Positions 11,241 to 22,822 are shown, counted from the first letter of the stretch. The stretch: 64,000 bases of DNA from Myrica gale (GCA_963930655.1 OZ005603.1:25434201-25498200); one strand, 5' to 3'. A program made the numbers and translations. The notes: a model not told the origin generated them from the sequence alone.

Positions 11241-12350
11241 AAAATCCGGTGAGTCTGAATATCAACCCAAGAGGGGGGTAAATTGTGTTTATCAATAATT
11301 TAGCTCAATTTTGATAAAAACACATATCTGAAAAATATCTCTTTGGTTTAGCAAATAAAATGCATATCTGAATATGTTTAATGCTAAGCCCGAAGATAAA
11401 CAATATATAGAAAAATAATAAATGAAAGCAATAAATACGAGAGTAGTGAAGAGAGATAACACCGCAATTTTTAGGTGGTTCGTCCAAGACATGCCTACTT
11501 CCACCCCCAAGGCTATTGCCTTCTTTGGGCTTCTCCACTATAACCCAAATGGTGTCTACAACTTAGCTTCCAAGTGCTAAGTAACTGTTACGAGAGTTTT
11601 CCCGAGCTCACTCTTCAGCTCGTCACAAATCTCAAATCCTATGAGATTTCTTCTATCATTACGGGTAGGCCCAAGTGTATCCCACACTCAAAGGTTTTCA
11701 ATATTCAAAGAAAGTAATGAATAAACAATAACTCTCAAAGTCAAATCAGCAAAACAAAGCTCAATAAATGGCTACAAGACAAGATCTGATGATGATGATA
11801 GTAATGGTAGACCAAATCTCTTGGAAGATGTACAGTCTTTGTCTTTTGCTATTTTCTCTCACTTGAAGGAGACTAAGTCAAGATTAATGATGTAGAGAGG
11901 CAAAATGTGTGCAATAGTCTTCTTTTCTCTCTCCATAAGGCTCCTTTTATAGGTCTTCAGTCTTGAGGTGCCCAGTGGGCCTTTTTGGAATGTTGGAGAG
12001 GTGCCCTAAGAGTGCCATAATGTCTTGATTCACGTGCTGAGTCATCCTTTTAAAAACAGTGTTCCCGCAACATGTGTATACATGCCTATGTGTCGACACG
12101 TTCATCAAGTTCTGTCTTGACTCACATGTGCCTGTGGCATGTGTCGACATTTCCTTCACCATGTGTCGACACCATCTTCACATGTGTCAACACTTTGCTT
12201 CCCATGTATCGACACTCTCAAAACAGCAATGTGGCTTTTGTGCTGTGTCAACACTATGTCAACCATGTGTCGACACCATCTTGGCAGATAGAGTTTTTCA
12301 GTACTTTTGATATCCAATCTTTTTCATATCAGCTGGGTGATCCGTGACAA
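11240..12350 (-). mobile_element. LTR-like insertion (probable solo LTR or LTR fragment)
   Basis: The left end has the phrase aacccaagaggggggtaaat, like the gagggggtgaat block that opens many plant LTRs when read from the end. On the minus strand TATAAAAGGAGCC at about 11950-11938 is a good LTR promoter. The right third carries GTGTCGACAC-type repeats. No coding sequence or second LTR was found. ATCCG flanks both sides (about 11244 and 12341), a possible 5 bp target duplication, but the ends do not show clean TG...CA, so the borders are approximate. Confidence 0.5.
12068..12290. repeat. dispersed tandem array of CATGTGTCGACAC motifs
   Basis: About seven or eight copies of catgtgtcgacac or one-base variants occur in 220 bp, spaced 20-40 bp apart. 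The core GTGTCGACAC is a perfect 10 bp palindrome. It lies just upstream (on the minus strand) of the TATAAAAGGAGCC box of the LTR-like insertion, where LTR enhancers sit. Confidence 0.65.
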
Positions 12351-13090
12351 CCCAAGAGAATGGGAAAGCCTTTGCACAATATCAAAGAAATTCTATAAGG
12401 CAGCCTATGAATACATCGTATATTGGAGACTAAAGCTCGAAGATATACAACCTTCATGCCCCCGACAGAAGCATGGATGACTCTAAGTGATAAATGTTAT
12501 AAGAGTCAAAATCCACATGAACTCTTCATACGAGGTAGTGAGAAGATGTGATGGAGCGCGACAGTTGAAGAAAGGCTAAGAAAGGTCCACACCTCGACAA
12601 AGGGAGGAAACACAAGGGCCAAGTATCTCATCGCCTTGACCTATCACCACCAAAGAGGAGATGCAAGACAAACTGTCATTGTCATAATGGCAGAGCTTAG
12701 GGAAAAACTAACGGCAGAGCAAATGGGAGTCATACGTAACACCGTTATAGACTGGGCGACAGCCAGATGGGGACGCACCGAGCTACATCAATACATATTG
12801 AAGGAAAGAATGGAATGTCCTGTTGTTTGCAGAATGGTGGATCACCTACAAATGATATTTCTATGACACTTGTTATGCGAACAAGGAATTATTTTATTGT
12901 GACATTTGTTTAGGTTTCTCTGGAGATGTAATTGAATGGAAATTTCCTCCTTGGACCAATATGTGATCATTAATAAAAATTCAGTTCGCTAAACATTAGC
13001 TTCGATTTACATATACGTTTGTATACGAAATCATCAGCAAACATTCTTAACCCGATTCATAAATGAATCAGCTCGAGAATAGGAGGACTC
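12350..13090. other. Gypsy internal region of unknown content, part 2
   Basis: One plus-strand open stretch at 12636-12866 is not recognised. Just before the 3' LTR the purine-rich gaataggaggactc (about 13077-13090) is a plausible but weak polypurine tract. Confidence 0.4.
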
Positions 13091-13567
13091 TGATAATACC
13101 AAAACTGAATCAATCCAGCCCAATTGGGCTGGATGGACATGATCATACGCACAAGAAGCTTGAAAGAAGGAGAAACCACGACACGTGTTGTAGACGGTTA
13201 TAAGCCAACTTATATCGTGTAACAGCCCCACGATTCCGATGTTCCCGCTATCAAAGTAACTGCCCACTCTGGAGACGTGTGAAGCACACATCCCGGGGCA
13301 CGATGCTACGAGGGATCAAAATTCCATGAAAAGGGGAAAGGCAAAGACGTAGATAAAGGCTATAAAAGCAAAGTATCATGAAGAAGAAATGTATGTGATT
13401 ACGAAGAAATTAAATTGAGAAATTAATATACCAAAGTATTGACTTAAGCATCGGAGGTGCCTTACCCCGGTGTCCGGGGTAACCTTTGTTATTTTGCAGA
13501 AAGAATTACACGAAAGATCAAGACACATTTACTCCGAAGTACTCATTATAAATCAACTGATTCCTCA
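13091..13567 (+). repeat. 3' LTR of the Gypsy element
   Basis: Counterpart of 3710-4167. It starts TGATAATACC, has GCTATAAAAGC near 13369-13379, and ends CCTCA followed by CTCAG. Confidence 0.85.
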
Positions 13568-13572
13568 CTCAG

Positions 13573-14459
13573 TATATGAGGTATTTGAGTTATTTAAATG
13601 TTCTTCTAGTACTGGACAAAGCTTTGGGGATACCCTTGCTGGCGTCTGTTTTCAAACTCAATAGGTTTTGAGGAAGGTGTTACTCTGAATGTCCTTATCA
13701 TCAGAACAAGAAGCTCTAAGGTAGAATTGTCATCATCTCTGTGTGATATTTCTTTCCCTAATAGAATATTCCATGCGTTATTATTTTTGCAGTGAGGAAT
13801 CACGTCGATTTTTTTTTTGTAAACTCAAAAACTCATTTCTTTATTTCTATTTCTTTTTTAAATGTGAAAGCTACAAATTTGATCTTCGTTACAAATCAAT
13901 GCTATATTGAAAAGGAACTTAATTTCAAGTTGCTATATATAGACTAGAATTATAATGGGTGACATGCATTTATCATACATACATATATATCCCATTAGAC
14001 ATCTCAAAATAAGTCTCATATATGAAAGTTGTTAATATATCAATCTATTTAAAAGGACACCTAAAAATAACTCTCATGTTAATATATGAATCTATTTAAA
14101 AGGGTCCAGCGTGTACAATGAATTCTACCATTTTCTTGTGCAATTTAGAAAGGGAGAGAGACAACATATGAGTCCTATATAGACTATTTAATTATGTCCA
14201 TATTAAACTTCGGGCAATGTGGATTTTACTATATTTAACTCTTGCATATCCTCCTCTTTAAGGATGAAGTCAGGATTGAATCTTAGAGTGTCAATTAGAT
14301 ATAAATAAATTTTTGGAAGGCCAAAAAAAAAAAGTGGCCGAGTTTGGATTCACAAAAAATTTGTTGAATTTTTTTCACAAAATTCAACAAAACTCCAATA
14401 CATTTCTCCAAATTCCACTATATTTTTTTTATCAATCACAATAAAATCTACACTACTTC
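13573..14459. other. AT-rich intergenic stretch
   Basis: No gene seen. Near 14020-14105 the phrase aatatatgaatctatttaaaagg occurs twice with small changes. The last 120 bp (14340-14450) are rich in short inverted AT words like those of small MITEs in this window, but no ends could be set. Confidence 0.4.
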
Positions 14460-17400
14460 CACTACAAGAATATTGAGCTCCCCCGACGAGTTCTACCATC
14501 ACCAAAACTACACAAAATCGTCACTGGAGCCCTTCAGCCACCGCTTTCGGTCGTCGAGCGTTGGTCGCGGTTGCCGCGTGGAGACAGCTCAACGGCGACA
14601 ATCGCGCTTCTCCGTCAGCCAAGTTGATGCTGCGTCGACCTTTAATGGCGTTGGGAGAATGGTTGAGCAGTCGTCGGTGAAGACTCCACCGTTTTGAACC
14701 GATCGTCGCTGTTGCTCTGTGGCCTACGACGGTCAGATCGTCAAGATTTGTTCACCTTTCGCTGACAACGTGTAGTGCGTCAATAATACCTCCTCTTCAC
14801 CGACGATGTCAAGACGACGCCCAATTTTTGTTGCGTTGACCCAACAACGACGGTGCTGATCTTTGTGGCTAGAGGCCAATCTCGACGAAGCTTCGTTTGC
14901 AGCGAGTTATTTTTGCAAATCACATGAGTCGTGGGCATTGCAAATCGCATGAGCCGTACGTGGGCATTGCAGATTTTTGTTTTAGAATATTCTAGAATTA
15001 TTCTGACTATTATTTTGAATTTTCATTAATTGATTATTTGCATATTTCTCTCCAATGAGCTCTATTGGTTGATTTATTTCAACCGACCATAAAGAAATTA
15101 AATAAATAAATTTCTGGCATGAGTATAATGGAAATGAACAAAAAGAACAGAGTATCAATCTCCACTATTAGGTGTGGAATTACAAAACAAACATTCATAT
15201 ATATAACTATGGAGATCAAAGTTACGAGTATGCAAATCCAGATTTTGCAAATATTTACAGTACTCCAAAACAAAAGTAGCAACCTGCGACTACAACCTGA
15301 TCCTCTTGAACTTTTTGAGCATCTGACCCTAAAATTGTCAAAACATCATCTGTTGATCTACTCACAAAAAACGACAATCCAACCAAGCTTAGTTGAAGAA
15401 GTTCATCCCAGATCAGATATTGAAAGCCACGGCAGATATCCCTGCAGAATGTGTTGAAGATAAAAAGTTTAAATTCAAGTGTTGAACCATCTGTTACAAT
15501 ATATTGAACACACAACAAACAGTTTGATTACATATTGACTGCTAAAAAAAAAAATCCCCCAAATCACAATAATGAATCATACGTGCTTATCTTCACCTAA
15601 AATGAAGTAAAATAAAATGGTAAATGCCTATATCCTGAACTGAAAGATCACATAATCACACCCACTTAGATTTGTCCAACAATGCATTTTAGATAGTCTA
15701 CTTGCAAGCCGCATATTATGCAGTTCTACTTGTAAATATAGCTACTAACCCGATGTGATCAATTGGTTAAGTGCATATACCTCTCAAAAATCTGTACACA
15801 AGTCTCATTTATCCCCATCAGATGCTTGTGGGGTCCAGACCTTGGGGCAGACTCTGATCTCCATGAGTCCACATCTGAGAGCTCATCAGTAGTCGGTCCA
15901 CCTTATCATCAAACGAGCCTACCCGTTCCATCACCTCTTTCATGTGTGCCAACAATTCTTCATACTTCTCCTTGTATGCCACCATCTCAGTCTTATACTG
16001 TTCTACCTGTTCAGTGAGGTGGTTGACATGGGATGACTTGGAAGTCGAGGATGGCTTTGGAATTGCCGAGTTCCCCAATCCCCTAACGTGTCCAGACTTG
16101 TGACCCAATACATCATGAAAGACTTGCTCTGCCACTTCCAAATTTGCCTTTGAAGGATCCTTCTCTGCGAATAACTTTACCATCTCATCCTGTTCCATCC
16201 ATAAACATTAAGCCAAAAAATTCCAAACCCAACAGTGGCAGTTATTGCCTCAGCAACTACCACAAAATGCCCATGATTCCTTACTACCAAGGTACAAACA
16301 AATAGTTAACATCGTAATATAGAGTAATTGATTAAAACATTTCTAAAAATTTCAAGCACCCTCAAAACTTCAATCAATAAATCATTTAAATGTTAAGAGC
16401 TTCAATAAATTAAGAACAACGTTGCACTGCTGCACACCTATAACCAATATTTGGTTGTAGAAGGAAATATTTTCATCAGATGGGTACATCCACAACACCA
16501 CAGAAATTTAATAGATGGTTGAACAAAACAACAAGAGCTTACAAGAAACACTTTAGTTTTTAGGAAACTAATACTGACTGGCCACCATTCTTATCCATGG
16601 CAAATGTAAGATTAAACACAAAGCTAAGTAGATTATATGCAAACTCACGTCATACTCACATATGTTTCTTCTGCCATCTCATTGATGAACTTTCCATCTA
16701 ATTTTCTACAATGAGATCGCTTGTAGAAGGCAATTAGATTCTCGTTGCTTTCAGTCTGCATATATTGCAAACGTTAGTTTATACTTGCTGAATTTTTTTT
16801 ATATTACATGGTCACTCTTAGTGATTCTAACCTTCTCTGCCCGCAGATTTTGCAAGCTCTTGGATCCAGCAGTATGAGGTATCTTGTGCTTCTTCCTGTT
16901 TATGGTATTCGTTTGGCAGATTTTCTGCAAAATTTGTGAACACAAGCATGTCAAATGGTTAGCACATTAATTTAGCAAGATTTTAATTCATTCAGTTGGG
17001 AAATTCTTTTTTTTTTCACGTTTAAGGGGATAGAAAACTACTATAAATTTGCACAAACCTTGTACCGTTCCTCTGTCCATTGCTCGCACATAGCCTTCCA
17101 CGTTTCTATACGCATTTCTAGAGGAGGATTGGCCAAAGCTAATTCCTTTGTCGGGTATTTCTTAAACAAGTTGTGCATATCATATCTATATGTCTTGTAA
17201 CTACATGCCAACTTTGATTTGATGCATTCTCGATCCTCAAATCGATTCCAATCCAAAGAGAAATCCCCCTGATCAGAAATATAAGGGGACGACATATCAG
17301 TCAATGTATATCTACCTGCTTAATTGACCAGATTACAGGAAAATAATTTTGACACTACCAAAACATTACATCTCAAAAAATTCATCTCACTCACTAAGAC

Positions 17401-18782
17401 TCGGGCGTACAACTCTTCTTTATCTTCTGTTGGGACCGAAGACCAGCACTTGTATTTCATGTCAGCAAAGGTGCGCACAATATAAGTCACCCTTGCAGCA
17501 AGCATAAGTGCATTTCTAGAGGAGGGTCCCCTTGCACCGGTTGGTACACTAACCTGTACACGACCCAACTTCCGAAGTTTAGCAAACTCTGTCCCCTTGG
17601 CCTTACCGCGACGTTTGATGGCAGCCCCTGACGTAGCTGACACATAACAACAAGTTCAAGTTAAACTAATGAACTAGAAAATTCCAGTAAGTTCCTGACT
17701 CATACAACTGGACCAACATTCTGAGATTTGACATTAGACTATGTCCTAAAAACAACATAGACATTCAAAATTCACGTAACCTGAAATATCACCCTACCTT
17801 CACACTGATCATTCTCTTCATGATCCTCTAAACTACGATAGCCACCCTGTTCTAGCCAAGCATCCGGAGGCTGAGTTGAGTCATCCTCAGACCCCAACTG
17901 TGTTTCTTGTAAAGGTGGTTGGGACGAGAGTAAGGGCAAAGGTGTGGAACCTCGACCCTTTGAACCCGAACGTTGGCATGCACTTCCTCCTTGCCTTCCT
18001 CTCTTAGCATTCGATGCCATCCAATTAACCACTTCCAAGAATAAAAACTAACCAACAAAACAGAGCATATATTATAACATTTGAGCTAACAGAGCATGCA
18101 CATGCCAAGTACAACGATTCATCATTTGTCAACTCCCCAAGACTTATACTAAAGACGGTTCACATTACTTCAACTCCCCAAGACCTATACTAATCTCCTA
18201 GGATTCTGAATAGTGTGAGCGTGTTGCTGTAGAACAGAGATTTACCTGGTTGCACTAAACGTTCTGTAACAGGTGAGAAGCTTGCTGCAAAAGTTGAACG
18301 ATTTGCTTCTCCCGGTCCGTGACTCACTCCCTCGTAATGGTATTTCTTGTTCTGCTTAAAAAATCTCCTCTGTAAGTCGACTGATTCAAACACAGGGATA
18401 GGATAGTTACTTTTTGCTGCCAAGGATTGGGCGCCAGCTTTTCCCGCCTATTGCCAAAAAAGATCCCGAAAACCATGTGGTGGGTTTCATCCACGAGCTT
18501 TGTCGACAGCGAAGGTCAAGTGGTGGGTTTCATACACGGCGGTTTAATTTTTCGTCGGTAATCGATCAATGACGACGGCAATGATTTACTGGTGGACGAG
18601 GATAGAGTTTCTGCTGACGAGAAGTCCTTTTTTTTCAATCACGCGTGGCTGATGTTTACTTTTCTTGGGTTTGTGTTCATCTCGACGCCAAAGGAAAAGC
18701 GGTGGGGGACGTTTTAACTTTCGCTGACGGTAAGGGGGTTTTTAAAAAATGCGCGTGGCCAGATCTGCTATTTCTTGTAGTG
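14460..18782 (-). mobile_element. CACTA (En/Spm) transposon
   Basis: Left end CACTACAAGAA (14460-14470) and right end TTCTTGTAGTG (18772-18782) are perfect 11 bp inverted repeats of the CACTA type. They are flanked by TTC on both sides (14457-14459 and 18783-18785), the 3 bp target duplication of the superfamily. Subterminal regions (14470-14960 and 18430-18770) are richer in GC than the flanks and hold repeated cgacg/cgtcg words, as expected for transposase-binding arrays. The only gene is a minus-strand TNP1-like gene. No TNP2-type (DDE, Transposase_21) transposase was seen in 4.3 kb, so the copy probably depends on another element. Confidence 0.93.
15818..18038 (-). CDS. TNP1-like (Transposase_24) protein of the CACTA element
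   Basis: Six exons join in phase without stops: 18038-17798, 17636-17395, 17268-17059, 16924-16832, 16755-16660 and 16189-15818, giving about 417 residues. A basic Ser/Gly-rich N-terminus is followed by GRVQVSVPTGARGPSSRNA, WSSVPTEDKEELYARVL, a Trp-rich block with KAMCEQWTEERYK, a Lys-rich KKHKIPHTAGSKSLQNLRAE, GKFINEMAEETY, then VLGHKSGHVRGLG and a coiled coil (EQYKTEMVAYKEKYEELLAH). This order matches the plant Transposase_24 (Ptta/En/Spm) family, which binds element ends rather than cutting DNA. All borders are GT-AG. A second ATG at 18020 is an alternative start. Intactness suggests a fairly recent copy or a very lucky old one. Confidence 0.82.
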
Positions 18783-19098
18783 TTCTTACGCTATAATTTT
18801 CAAACACAGGCTAAAGAAGAAAAAAAATTATTTAAGGATTTTTGAAGAGCTAGGAGGGCCATGACCCTAGCAGCTAGCCCTCAGTAGCTCCTCGTATGCG
18901 CCTCTCTCCATTTGCAATTATTGATAATCCAAACCGGTAAACAACCTAAATTTTACGGGTGGATTTTGCACATGTAAAGTATATCGTGTACGACAAAACA
19001 CTCCTTGTCGATCGAAATTGAAAAGCCTAATAAAATCTGTTTATTTGTTTCTAATATAATGAAGTTGTTAAACAAAGATATGACAGTGGCAGATAGTG
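18783..19098. other. short spacer between CACTA and LINE
   Basis: AT-rich, with no gene seen. It ends in the target duplication (a)attacagtttgaca at 19099-19113. Confidence 0.5.
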
Positions 19099-19113
19099 AA
19101 TTACAGTTTGACA

Positions 19114-20055
19114 AAGGTTTTATGGGATATGTTGCCGACAAAGGTGCGGGTGGCGGAGAGGATAAGGACATGTTGTGAAGGTTATGATGAGGTACGTTGT
19201 TCATTATGTGGGGAGGCTTCGGAAACCATTAACCATTTGCTGTTTTTGTGTCCATTTAGTCTAGCCATTTGGAGTGAATCCCCATGGCAACTTAATATTG
19301 TGAGTTTCAGTACGGGTACGGTAGCAGATTGAGTGCAGAAAGTGTGTCATCCCCATCAGTTCATAGGCATTGCGTTGGAGGATCAACATCGGTTTCAACT
19401 TTTTGCTGTGATTGTCATTGATTTGTTGTGGATGGCGAGAAATTGTGTTGTTCATGAGGGAAAGTTGTGTGCGATGCAGGAGTTTGCGTCTTGGGTTGGG
19501 AAGCTTAGTTACGAACATTGGAATGCTTGGCAGCTGAAGACTCGGTCGGTAACAGGGCAGAATGTTTGGAAGCCTCCGCCTACCGGGAAGGTTAAGGTCA
19601 ATGTGGATGTAGCTATTCGTGATCAGTTTGTTGTCATCGCTGCACTCATTCGGGATGCTAATGGTGTGGTGAAAGGCTAAACTTTTAAGAAAATTGAGGT
19701 GGTTCAACCGCTAGAAGGAGAGGCTGCTACAGCAAAATTAGGCATTGAGTTTGCAATGCAGATGGGATTTCGGGATATAATTTTGGAAGGGGATTCGGTA
19801 ATTGTGATCAAGTCGATTCAGATGTGGCCTATAAGAACAGAATGGAGGATCTATAGCATGATTTCTGAGATTGTGGAGGTTTGTAATCAAATGGAGAGTT
19901 GGCAAGCTGTCCATACTCCTAGAGGTGCAAATGAAGTTATGCACCACCTTGCTCGTTGGGCCGCTGCAGAGTTTAGCTCAGGTAGCAACTCCCATAGTAT
20001 TGAGCATTTTCTTGACTTACCTTGGGTGTATGTTGGCACTGATCCACCTTTATGA
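19114..20055 (+). pseudogene. LINE ORF2 C-terminus: zf-RVT plus RNase H-like domain
   Basis: One frame runs from KVLWDMLPTKVRVAERIRTC at the truncation point to a stop at 20053-20055. The zinc-binding zf-RVT motif is CSLCGEASETINHLLFLCPF (about 19201-19260). The later part (GKVKVNVDVAIRDQF, then EGEAATAKLGIEFAMQMGF and ILEGDSVIVIKSI) is the plant LINE RNase H-like domain. Two in-frame stops (19330-19332 TGA and 19678-19680 TAA) and the missing endonuclease and RT show that it is dead. No frameshift was found. Confidence 0.9.
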
Positions 20056-20118
20056 TTTGTATGTTTTTTGTGATTTTGGTTTTTTGATGGAATAAATTGA
20101 GGTTTTGATTAAAAAAAA

Positions 20119-20412
20119 GGTTTAATGCATGTCATGCCCCTGTGGTATGCGGTAATAGCAAATATGCCCCTGAGGTAAACAAAGTCATTTTCATACCCCT
20201 GAGGTAAACATTCAGGAGCAAATATGCCCTTCCGTTATGTTTACCTCATGGGTATGAAAGGGCATATTTGCTCCTGAATGTTTACCTCAGGGGTATGAAA
20301 GGGCATATTTGCTCCTGAATGTTTACCTCAGAGGTATGAAAATGACTTTATTTACCTCAGGGGCATATTTGCTATTACCGCATACTACAAGGGCATGACA
20401 TGCATTTAACCC
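20119..20412. mobile_element. foldback element inserted in the LINE poly(A) tail
   Basis: The left arm begins GGTTTAATGCATGTCATGCC and the right arm ends in its near-perfect reverse complement. Arms of about 110 bp contain repeats of gaggtaaacattcaggagca. The right arm has one more repeat unit than the left. A-runs lie on both sides (20111-20118 and 20413-20420), so the target was the poly(A) tail and any target duplication would be A-only. No ORF. Confidence 0.88.
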
Positions 20413-20434
20413 AAAAAAAAATTACAGTTTGACA

Positions 20435-20562
20435 GTGAAGGCAAGTAAGGACAATTAGATCCCATCTCGAAACAGAGTCTACTAATTAACAACTTTATCT
20501 AGCAAAAGGAAAAATAAAAAATACAGCGGAAATAATAATAAACAATAATTTTTTTTCCTTAA
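20435..20562. other. spacer and 3' region of the ABCG gene
   Basis: AT-rich. It probably holds the 3' UTR of the minus-strand ABCG gene; AATAATAATAAA-like words near 20530 could serve polyadenylation. Confidence 0.35.
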
Positions 20563-22785
20563 TTACCTCCTCTTGTTCTTGCTTCCAAGCAACAAAGTGA
20601 AGTAAAACAGAATCCTAAAGAAAAAGCCCCAGGCCACAGTGATCCACAGGCAATTCCACTTGCTTATATCAGTGATTCCCTGTTGCTTTAGTATATCCAA
20701 ACCCGTGGTCACGCACGTGGTGCTCGTGAGGTTCATGCTCAGTGTTTTGCCCATGCTCTTCAACAGCTCCACCTTCAACGAGTCGGGCACTATCCCAAGC
20801 GGCGTGTTGTCGAACAACTGCACGCCTCTCACGAAGCACTTCCCTGGGTCGTCGAATTCGTTCTGCAGAACACCTTCGTATGGATACTTGACTAGGGAGA
20901 GGTAGTGGAACCAAATCCAGTAGAGTGGGATTCGGTCCCTGGTAATGAAGAACCCACTGAACAAGAGGAAGTAGGCCAAGATGGCCACCACCACAGTGTA
21001 ACCCAGCATGACATGTGAAACAACCCCTGATAGAAACGTCACGAAGGAGCTCCCGGCCCAAAACGCTGCAAAGATTATCAAGAGGAAGAAGAAGAATCCG
21101 GAGAGCCCGCCGGCGAGTCCCACGGCCCAGAAGGTAATGGCGGCGAAGGTGAAAGAGAGGAAGATTAAAGAAGGGATGGAGATGAGCGAATGGGCGAGAA
21201 CGTAGGAAGAACGACGATAAGCGTTGTATGCAGTTTCTCTCATGAAAATGTATCGCTCTTGGAGGAACACTGGGATGGCTTCCGCACAAGTGTAGAAAGT
21301 GGTGGACATGGCAAAGGCGAAGAACCCTAAGCGTTCTTGGGCGCCTCTGGGTGAATTATCGAGCCGCCAGAACATAGTGGCCAAGATAATCCCAGTAACA
21401 AGTACCGCCCCCAACCGGATTCCAAAAAGCTCAGGCATTCTTCTAGAGTTTGTCAGCGACCGTTTGGCTACAACCAGCGTTTCAATCCAGAGTGAGTTGG
21501 CAAACGTTGGAAAAGAAGATGTGAGAGTCGTGCTGTTGGGGGCGCCCGAGACTAATTTTCCTCTTGAAATGCTTGCACTTATGGCGTCTTTGAGGGATAG
21601 CTGCTTTTGTCCGTTATGGAAATTTTTGTTGCTTCGTTGCTTCTTAATCTTGGCTTGCCATGACTTGTTGAATTCCACTAAGCTCTTGGTTCCGTCAGGA
21701 TCTTCCTCGAGCTCACGAATCAGATCGAGAGCGAACTCCGTTCTGTTCTCGTTTTCAGGGATCGGACGCCCAAACTCTGCGAAGAAGAGGGGTAGTCTCG
21801 TGGGAGAGCCGCTGTACACTGTTTGTCCGTGGGAGAGGAAGATTAGGCGGTCTAGTAAGCTGAGAATTCTGTAACTGGGCTGGTGTATGGACATGATCAC
21901 AATGCTTCCACTCTGAGCAATTCGCTGCAAGACCTTCACGACCATGAACGCGCTCGTCGAGTCGAGCCCGGAAGTGGGCTCGTCGAGAAACAACACTATT
22001 GGATCGTGTATAATATCGATTCCAATAGAAACACGCCTGCGCTCGCCCCCGGAAACGCCTCTATGGCCTTCGTCACCGATCACAGTCTTAGCTGCGTTTC
22101 GTAGGCCTAATTGGTCGATTAGAGCCTGAACTCTACCTTTCTTTTTGGACTTCGACAGAGAACGGGGGAGTCTGAACTCGGCGGAAAACATGAGCGTCTC
22201 TTCTACGGTTAACATGGGAAACAACAGGTCGTCTTGCATTACATAAGCAGAGATCACTTTCAAAAGCTTGGATTCCAACACTTCCCCATTCAGGGTGACA
22301 CACCCTTTGAGGCTTTCTTTGGCGATCCGATCGGCAAGAGCGTCGATGAGAGTGGATTTACCGGACCCACTAGCGCCAAGAACCGCCATGAGTTCGCCTT
22401 CCCTTGCCTCGCCCGAGATGTCATTCAGTAAAATCTTGCTGTCAAACGCGTCGTCGCTGCGAGAAAAGCACGGAGGCAACGACATCTGCCGGGCAACCTT
22501 GACGCTGTACGTCAAGTTTTCGAAGGAGAGAACAAAAGGGTACGACTGAGGCACGGAGCTACAGGCGTAGGTGAGGTCGAGGACCCGATGAGCCGGAGAT
22601 TCGGAGTCGGACTGCGCATCCTCGACTCGCTTCAACAGCTCACCGAGTGTGGGAGAGACGTGGGGTCTGGATCTTTGAGGGATCCTTTTGAGCTCCATTG
22701 ACTGGTTATGGTTCAAGAAAGAGAAGTTGTGGTCGGCGAAGGGTGGTACCGCCGACGACATCCTCTCTGCTCCTGCATGAGACAT
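20563..22785 (-). CDS. ABCG6: half-size ABC transporter, ABCG (WBC) subfamily
   Basis: An uninterrupted 740-codon ORF. The N-terminal cytosolic ATPase domain has Walker [10 protein letters not shown] (about residues 137-145), Q-loop YVMQDD (181-186), signature VSGGE (244-248), Walker B IVLFLDEP (263-270) and H-loop SIHQPS (His 301). The C-terminal half holds about six membrane spans, starting after [13 protein letters not shown] near residue 450. It ends [10 protein letters not shown], as in the Arabidopsis ABCG1/2/6/16/20 clade, whose members are often intronless. Half-size ABCG proteins pair to export lipids from plasma membrane to wall; this clade is tied to suberin, pollen wall and jasmonate-related transport. 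Length and motifs are complete. The symbol marks the clade, not a proven orthologue. Met9 (22761) is an alternative start. Confidence 0.93.
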   Translation of the reverse strand: MSHAGAERMSSAVPPFADHNFSFLNHNQSMELKRIPQRSRPHVSPTLGELLKRVEDAQSDSESPAHRVLDLTYACSSVPQSYPFVLSFENLTYSVKVARQMSLPPCFSRSDDAFDSKILLNDISGEAREGELMAVLGASGSGKSTLIDALADRIAKESLKGCVTLNGEVLESKLLKVISAYVMQDDLLFPMLTVEETLMFSAEFRLPRSLSKSKKKGRVQALIDQLGLRNAAKTVIGDEGHRGVSGGERRRVSIGIDIIHDPIVLFLDEPTSGLDSTSAFMVVKVLQRIAQSGSIVIMSIHQPSYRILSLLDRLIFLSHGQTVYSGSPTRLPLFFAEFGRPIPENENRTEFALDLIRELEEDPDGTKSLVEFNKSWQAKIKKQRSNKNFHNGQKQLSLKDAISASISRGKLVSGAPNSTTLTSSFPTFANSLWIETLVVAKRSLTNSRRMPELFGIRLGAVLVTGIILATMFWRLDNSPRGAQERLGFFAFAMSTTFYTCAEAIPVFLQERYIFMRETAYNAYRRSSYVLAHSLISIPSLIFLSFTFAAITFWAVGLAGGLSGFFFFLLIIFAAFWAGSSFVTFLSGVVSHVMLGYTVVVAILAYFLLFSGFFITRDRIPLYWIWFHYLSLVKYPYEGVLQNEFDDPGKCFVRGVQLFDNTPLGIVPDSLKVELLKSMGKTLSMNLTSTTCVTTGLDILKQQGITDISKWNCLWITVAWGFFFRILFYFTLLLGSKNKRR

Positions 22786-22822
22786 TCGGTGAGTTCTAAG
22801 TTGGTTGAGGTTTAGGCAGTAG

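Larger units (their letters stand above)
3710..13567 (+). mobile_element. decayed Ty3/Gypsy LTR retrotransposon (Tat/Athila-like)
   Basis: Two diverged LTRs (3710-4167 and 13091-13567) both begin TGATAATAC and end in TCA. They are bounded by CTCAT (3705-3709) and CTCAG (13568-13572), a probable 5 bp target duplication with one change. Inside, in order, are a gag remnant, an RT fragment, an integrase fragment, a tandem-repeat block, a minus-strand extra ORF and a long region of unknown content. At least two internal deletions (protease plus RT N-terminus; RNase H plus integrase N-terminus), many stops and diverged LTRs indicate an old, non-autonomous copy. The gag motif CRFHNDHDHDTDEC and the antisense ORF suggest the Tat side of the Gypsy tree. 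Confidence 0.85.
19114..20421 (+). mobile_element. 5'-truncated LINE (L1-type) with target duplication, split in its tail
   Basis: The sequence TTACAGTTTGACA occurs at 19101-19113 and again at 20422-20434 (15 bp if the shared A residues are counted). Between them lie the 3' end of a LINE ORF2, a short 3' UTR, an A-run (20111-20118), a foldback element (20119-20412) and a second A-run (20413-20421). This is the structure of a reverse-transcribed insertion truncated at its 5' end, with a later element in the poly(A) tail. Confidence 0.9.

Noticed and set aside
11262-12360. CAACCCAAGAG repeated at both sides of the LTR-like insertion as an 11 bp target duplication
   Set aside because: The left copy is part of the standard LTR-end wording (aagagggggg), so the match is probably chance; ATCCG is a better but still weak candidate.
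20669-21874. Long open frames (206 codons minus at 20669-21289, 191 codons plus at 21299-21874) overlapping the ABCG gene
   Set aside because: They are shadows of a GC-rich, strongly conserved coding frame; the ABCG frame carries all the motifs.
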